Source: Methanomethylovorans sp. (lineage in GTDB: Archaea; Halobacteriota; Methanosarcinia; Methanosarcinales; Methanosarcinaceae). Taken from it: DNA of 7,420 bases. Below the pieces are notes generated by a model that did not search any database, was not told where the DNA came from, and saw only the letters and a program-made list of their open reading frames with translations. The position numbers and the translations under genes are program-made. Below are positions 6,842 through 7,420 of the stretch, in pieces. The stretch covers positions 1 through 7,420 of the forward strand of contig JAHFZE010000157.1 of assembly GCA_020854785.1 (NCBI GenBank), given 5' to 3'. The first letter of the stretch is position 1. Every line of letters begins with the position of its first letter.

Positions 6842-6859
6842 CCAATCAGTTCTGATTGG
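6842..6859. promoter_or_regulatory. Perfect 8-2-8 palindrome, candidate operator of the antiporter gene
   Basis: CCAATCAG (6842-6849), a TT spacer, and CTGATTGG (6852-6859) form an exact dyad. It sits between the likely TATA box (6865-6873) and the antiporter ATG (6834), over the predicted transcription start. A repressor bound there would block RNA polymerase. If transcription started further upstream, the same sequence would form a hairpin directly before the start codon and could control translation. Confidence 0.55.
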
Positions 6860-6864
6860 GCCTA

Positions 6865-6873
6865 AACTATAAA
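6865..6873 (-). promoter_or_regulatory. Likely TATA box of the antiporter gene
   Basis: CTTTATAGT on the - strand lies about 32-39 bases ahead of the antiporter start. Transcription from it would begin near 6844, inside the palindrome, giving an almost leaderless message, in line with the missing Shine-Dalgarno. An alternative AT-rich box lies at about 6896-6907 and would give a leader of about 40 bases. Confidence 0.4.
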
Positions 6874-6914
6874 GATGTTTTGACCTCTAAAGAATCATAT
6901 AATTAATGTAAGTA

Positions 6915-7420
6915 TTACTTTATACTCTCAGCCATCTGTCCCATGGCAAAAGAACCTTCTATCAACTTGTCCTTCAGTTCTTCAGCCATCTTCTGTGCTC
7001 TCCTGCGGTCAGACTGACGTAGTACAATGGGCACTTCCATATTGCTTTCTGGACCATGGGATCCCATTTTTGCCTTGATACTTCCAAGATTTGCAATAAA
7101 TACGCCTGCTGGACATAGAGTGGAGCAAAGACCACAATTAAAACAAAGGCACCTGTCAAGCACAAGCTTGTCTTTATTCCTGTATATGGCATCCATAGGA
7201 CAGTTCACTTCAGCTTCACATATTGAACAGTGCCTGCATGCAGATGGGTCGGATTTTACCTCAAGGTCCACATCCTGCCACACGTCCCCATAGCACGCCT
7301 GGCCTATGGGCTTTCTGCGATCAACATCCATTACAGGAAGAGGTATCTCTGCATCTGCTGTCTTGATAGCATCCAGTACAGACTGACTTGTCACTGGTAT
7401 GGGGATGGCCCAGGAAACAA
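6915..7420 (-). CDS. Homocysteine biosynthesis protein (COG1900/HcyBio, formerly DUF39) C-terminal part with two-cluster ferredoxin domain; 5' end outside the window
   Basis: The frame stays open to the window edge, and upstream codons read SWAIPIPV before the in-frame GTG at 7394. That GTG is therefore not the true start; the protein enters from outside. The visible 167 residues begin with the AIPIP segment near the end of HcyBio domains. Next comes a ferredoxin-like domain, with residues counted from the codon at 7394: Cys53, Cys56, Cys59 and Cys65 (C-x2-C-x2-C-x5-CP), then Cys84, Cys87, Cys90 and Cys94 (C-x2-C-x2-C-x3-CP), which predicts two [4Fe-4S] clusters. A basic and acidic helical tail follows. 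In methanogens, genetic work on Methanosarcina links this family, with a NIL-ferredoxin partner, to making homocysteine from sulfide and aspartate semialdehyde. The assignment rests on the C-terminus only; another ferredoxin-tailed protein cannot be excluded. Confidence 0.65.
   Translation of the reverse strand, partial: VSWAIPIPVTSQSVLDAIKTADAEIPLPVMDVDRRKPIGQACYGDVWQDVDLEVKSDPSACRHCSICEAEVNCPMDAIYRNKDKLVLDRCLCFNCGLCSTLCPAGVFIANLGSIKAKMGSHGPESNMEVPIVLRQSDRRRAQKMAEELKDKLIEGSFAMGQMAESIK

Noticed and set aside
6915..7394. GTG at 7394 as the start of a stand-alone 159-residue ferredoxin
   Set aside because: The frame continues upstream to the edge with a segment (SWAIPIP) typical of the end of HcyBio domains, so the visible part is the tail of a longer protein.

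Overview
The window looks like a chromosomal segment of a methanogenic archaeon. A methylotrophic member of the Methanosarcinaceae (Methanolobus, Methanococcoides or Methanomethylovorans-like) is the best guess. The support is a CoA-dependent 2-oxoacid:ferredoxin oxidoreductase with a fused beta-gamma chain, a homocysteine-synthesis (COG1900-type) protein ending in a two-cluster ferredoxin domain, AT-rich archaeal TATA boxes, poly-T terminators and modest GC content. The genus is inferred, not proven. No mobile element, CRISPR array, tRNA or rRNA was seen.

Layout. On the + strand, 1-1925 holds the 3' end of vorB and all of vorA, overlapping by ATGA and ending at a hairpin plus T-run. Everything after that is on the - strand. 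Read in transcription order from the right edge, these genes are: a truncated homocysteine-biosynthesis/ferredoxin protein (7420-6915), a CPA2/KefB-type cation:proton antiporter with a C-terminal RCK module (6834-4777), a universal stress protein (4571-4131), and a tight three-gene operon (3796-2025). The operon encodes two paralogous DUF1538 membrane proteins followed by a P-II-like signalling protein. It converges on vorA.

How the genes work together. Vor interconverts branched-chain 2-oxoacids and acyl-CoAs using ferredoxin. The right-edge protein belongs to sulfide-dependent homocysteine synthesis and probably also exchanges electrons with ferredoxin. The antiporter is expected to move K+ or Na+ against H+ under nucleotide control. 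The UspA protein is an ATP-binding stress protein with its own promoter and terminator.

The most notable element is the DUF1538-DUF1538-PII operon. It resembles amtB-glnK in logic, a membrane protein translated next to a PII trimer, but the membrane partner is a family of unknown function. The PII protein lacks the T-loop tyrosine used for uridylylation. A second notable signal is a perfect 8+2+8 bp palindrome between the likely TATA box and the start codon of the antiporter gene, which looks like an operator.
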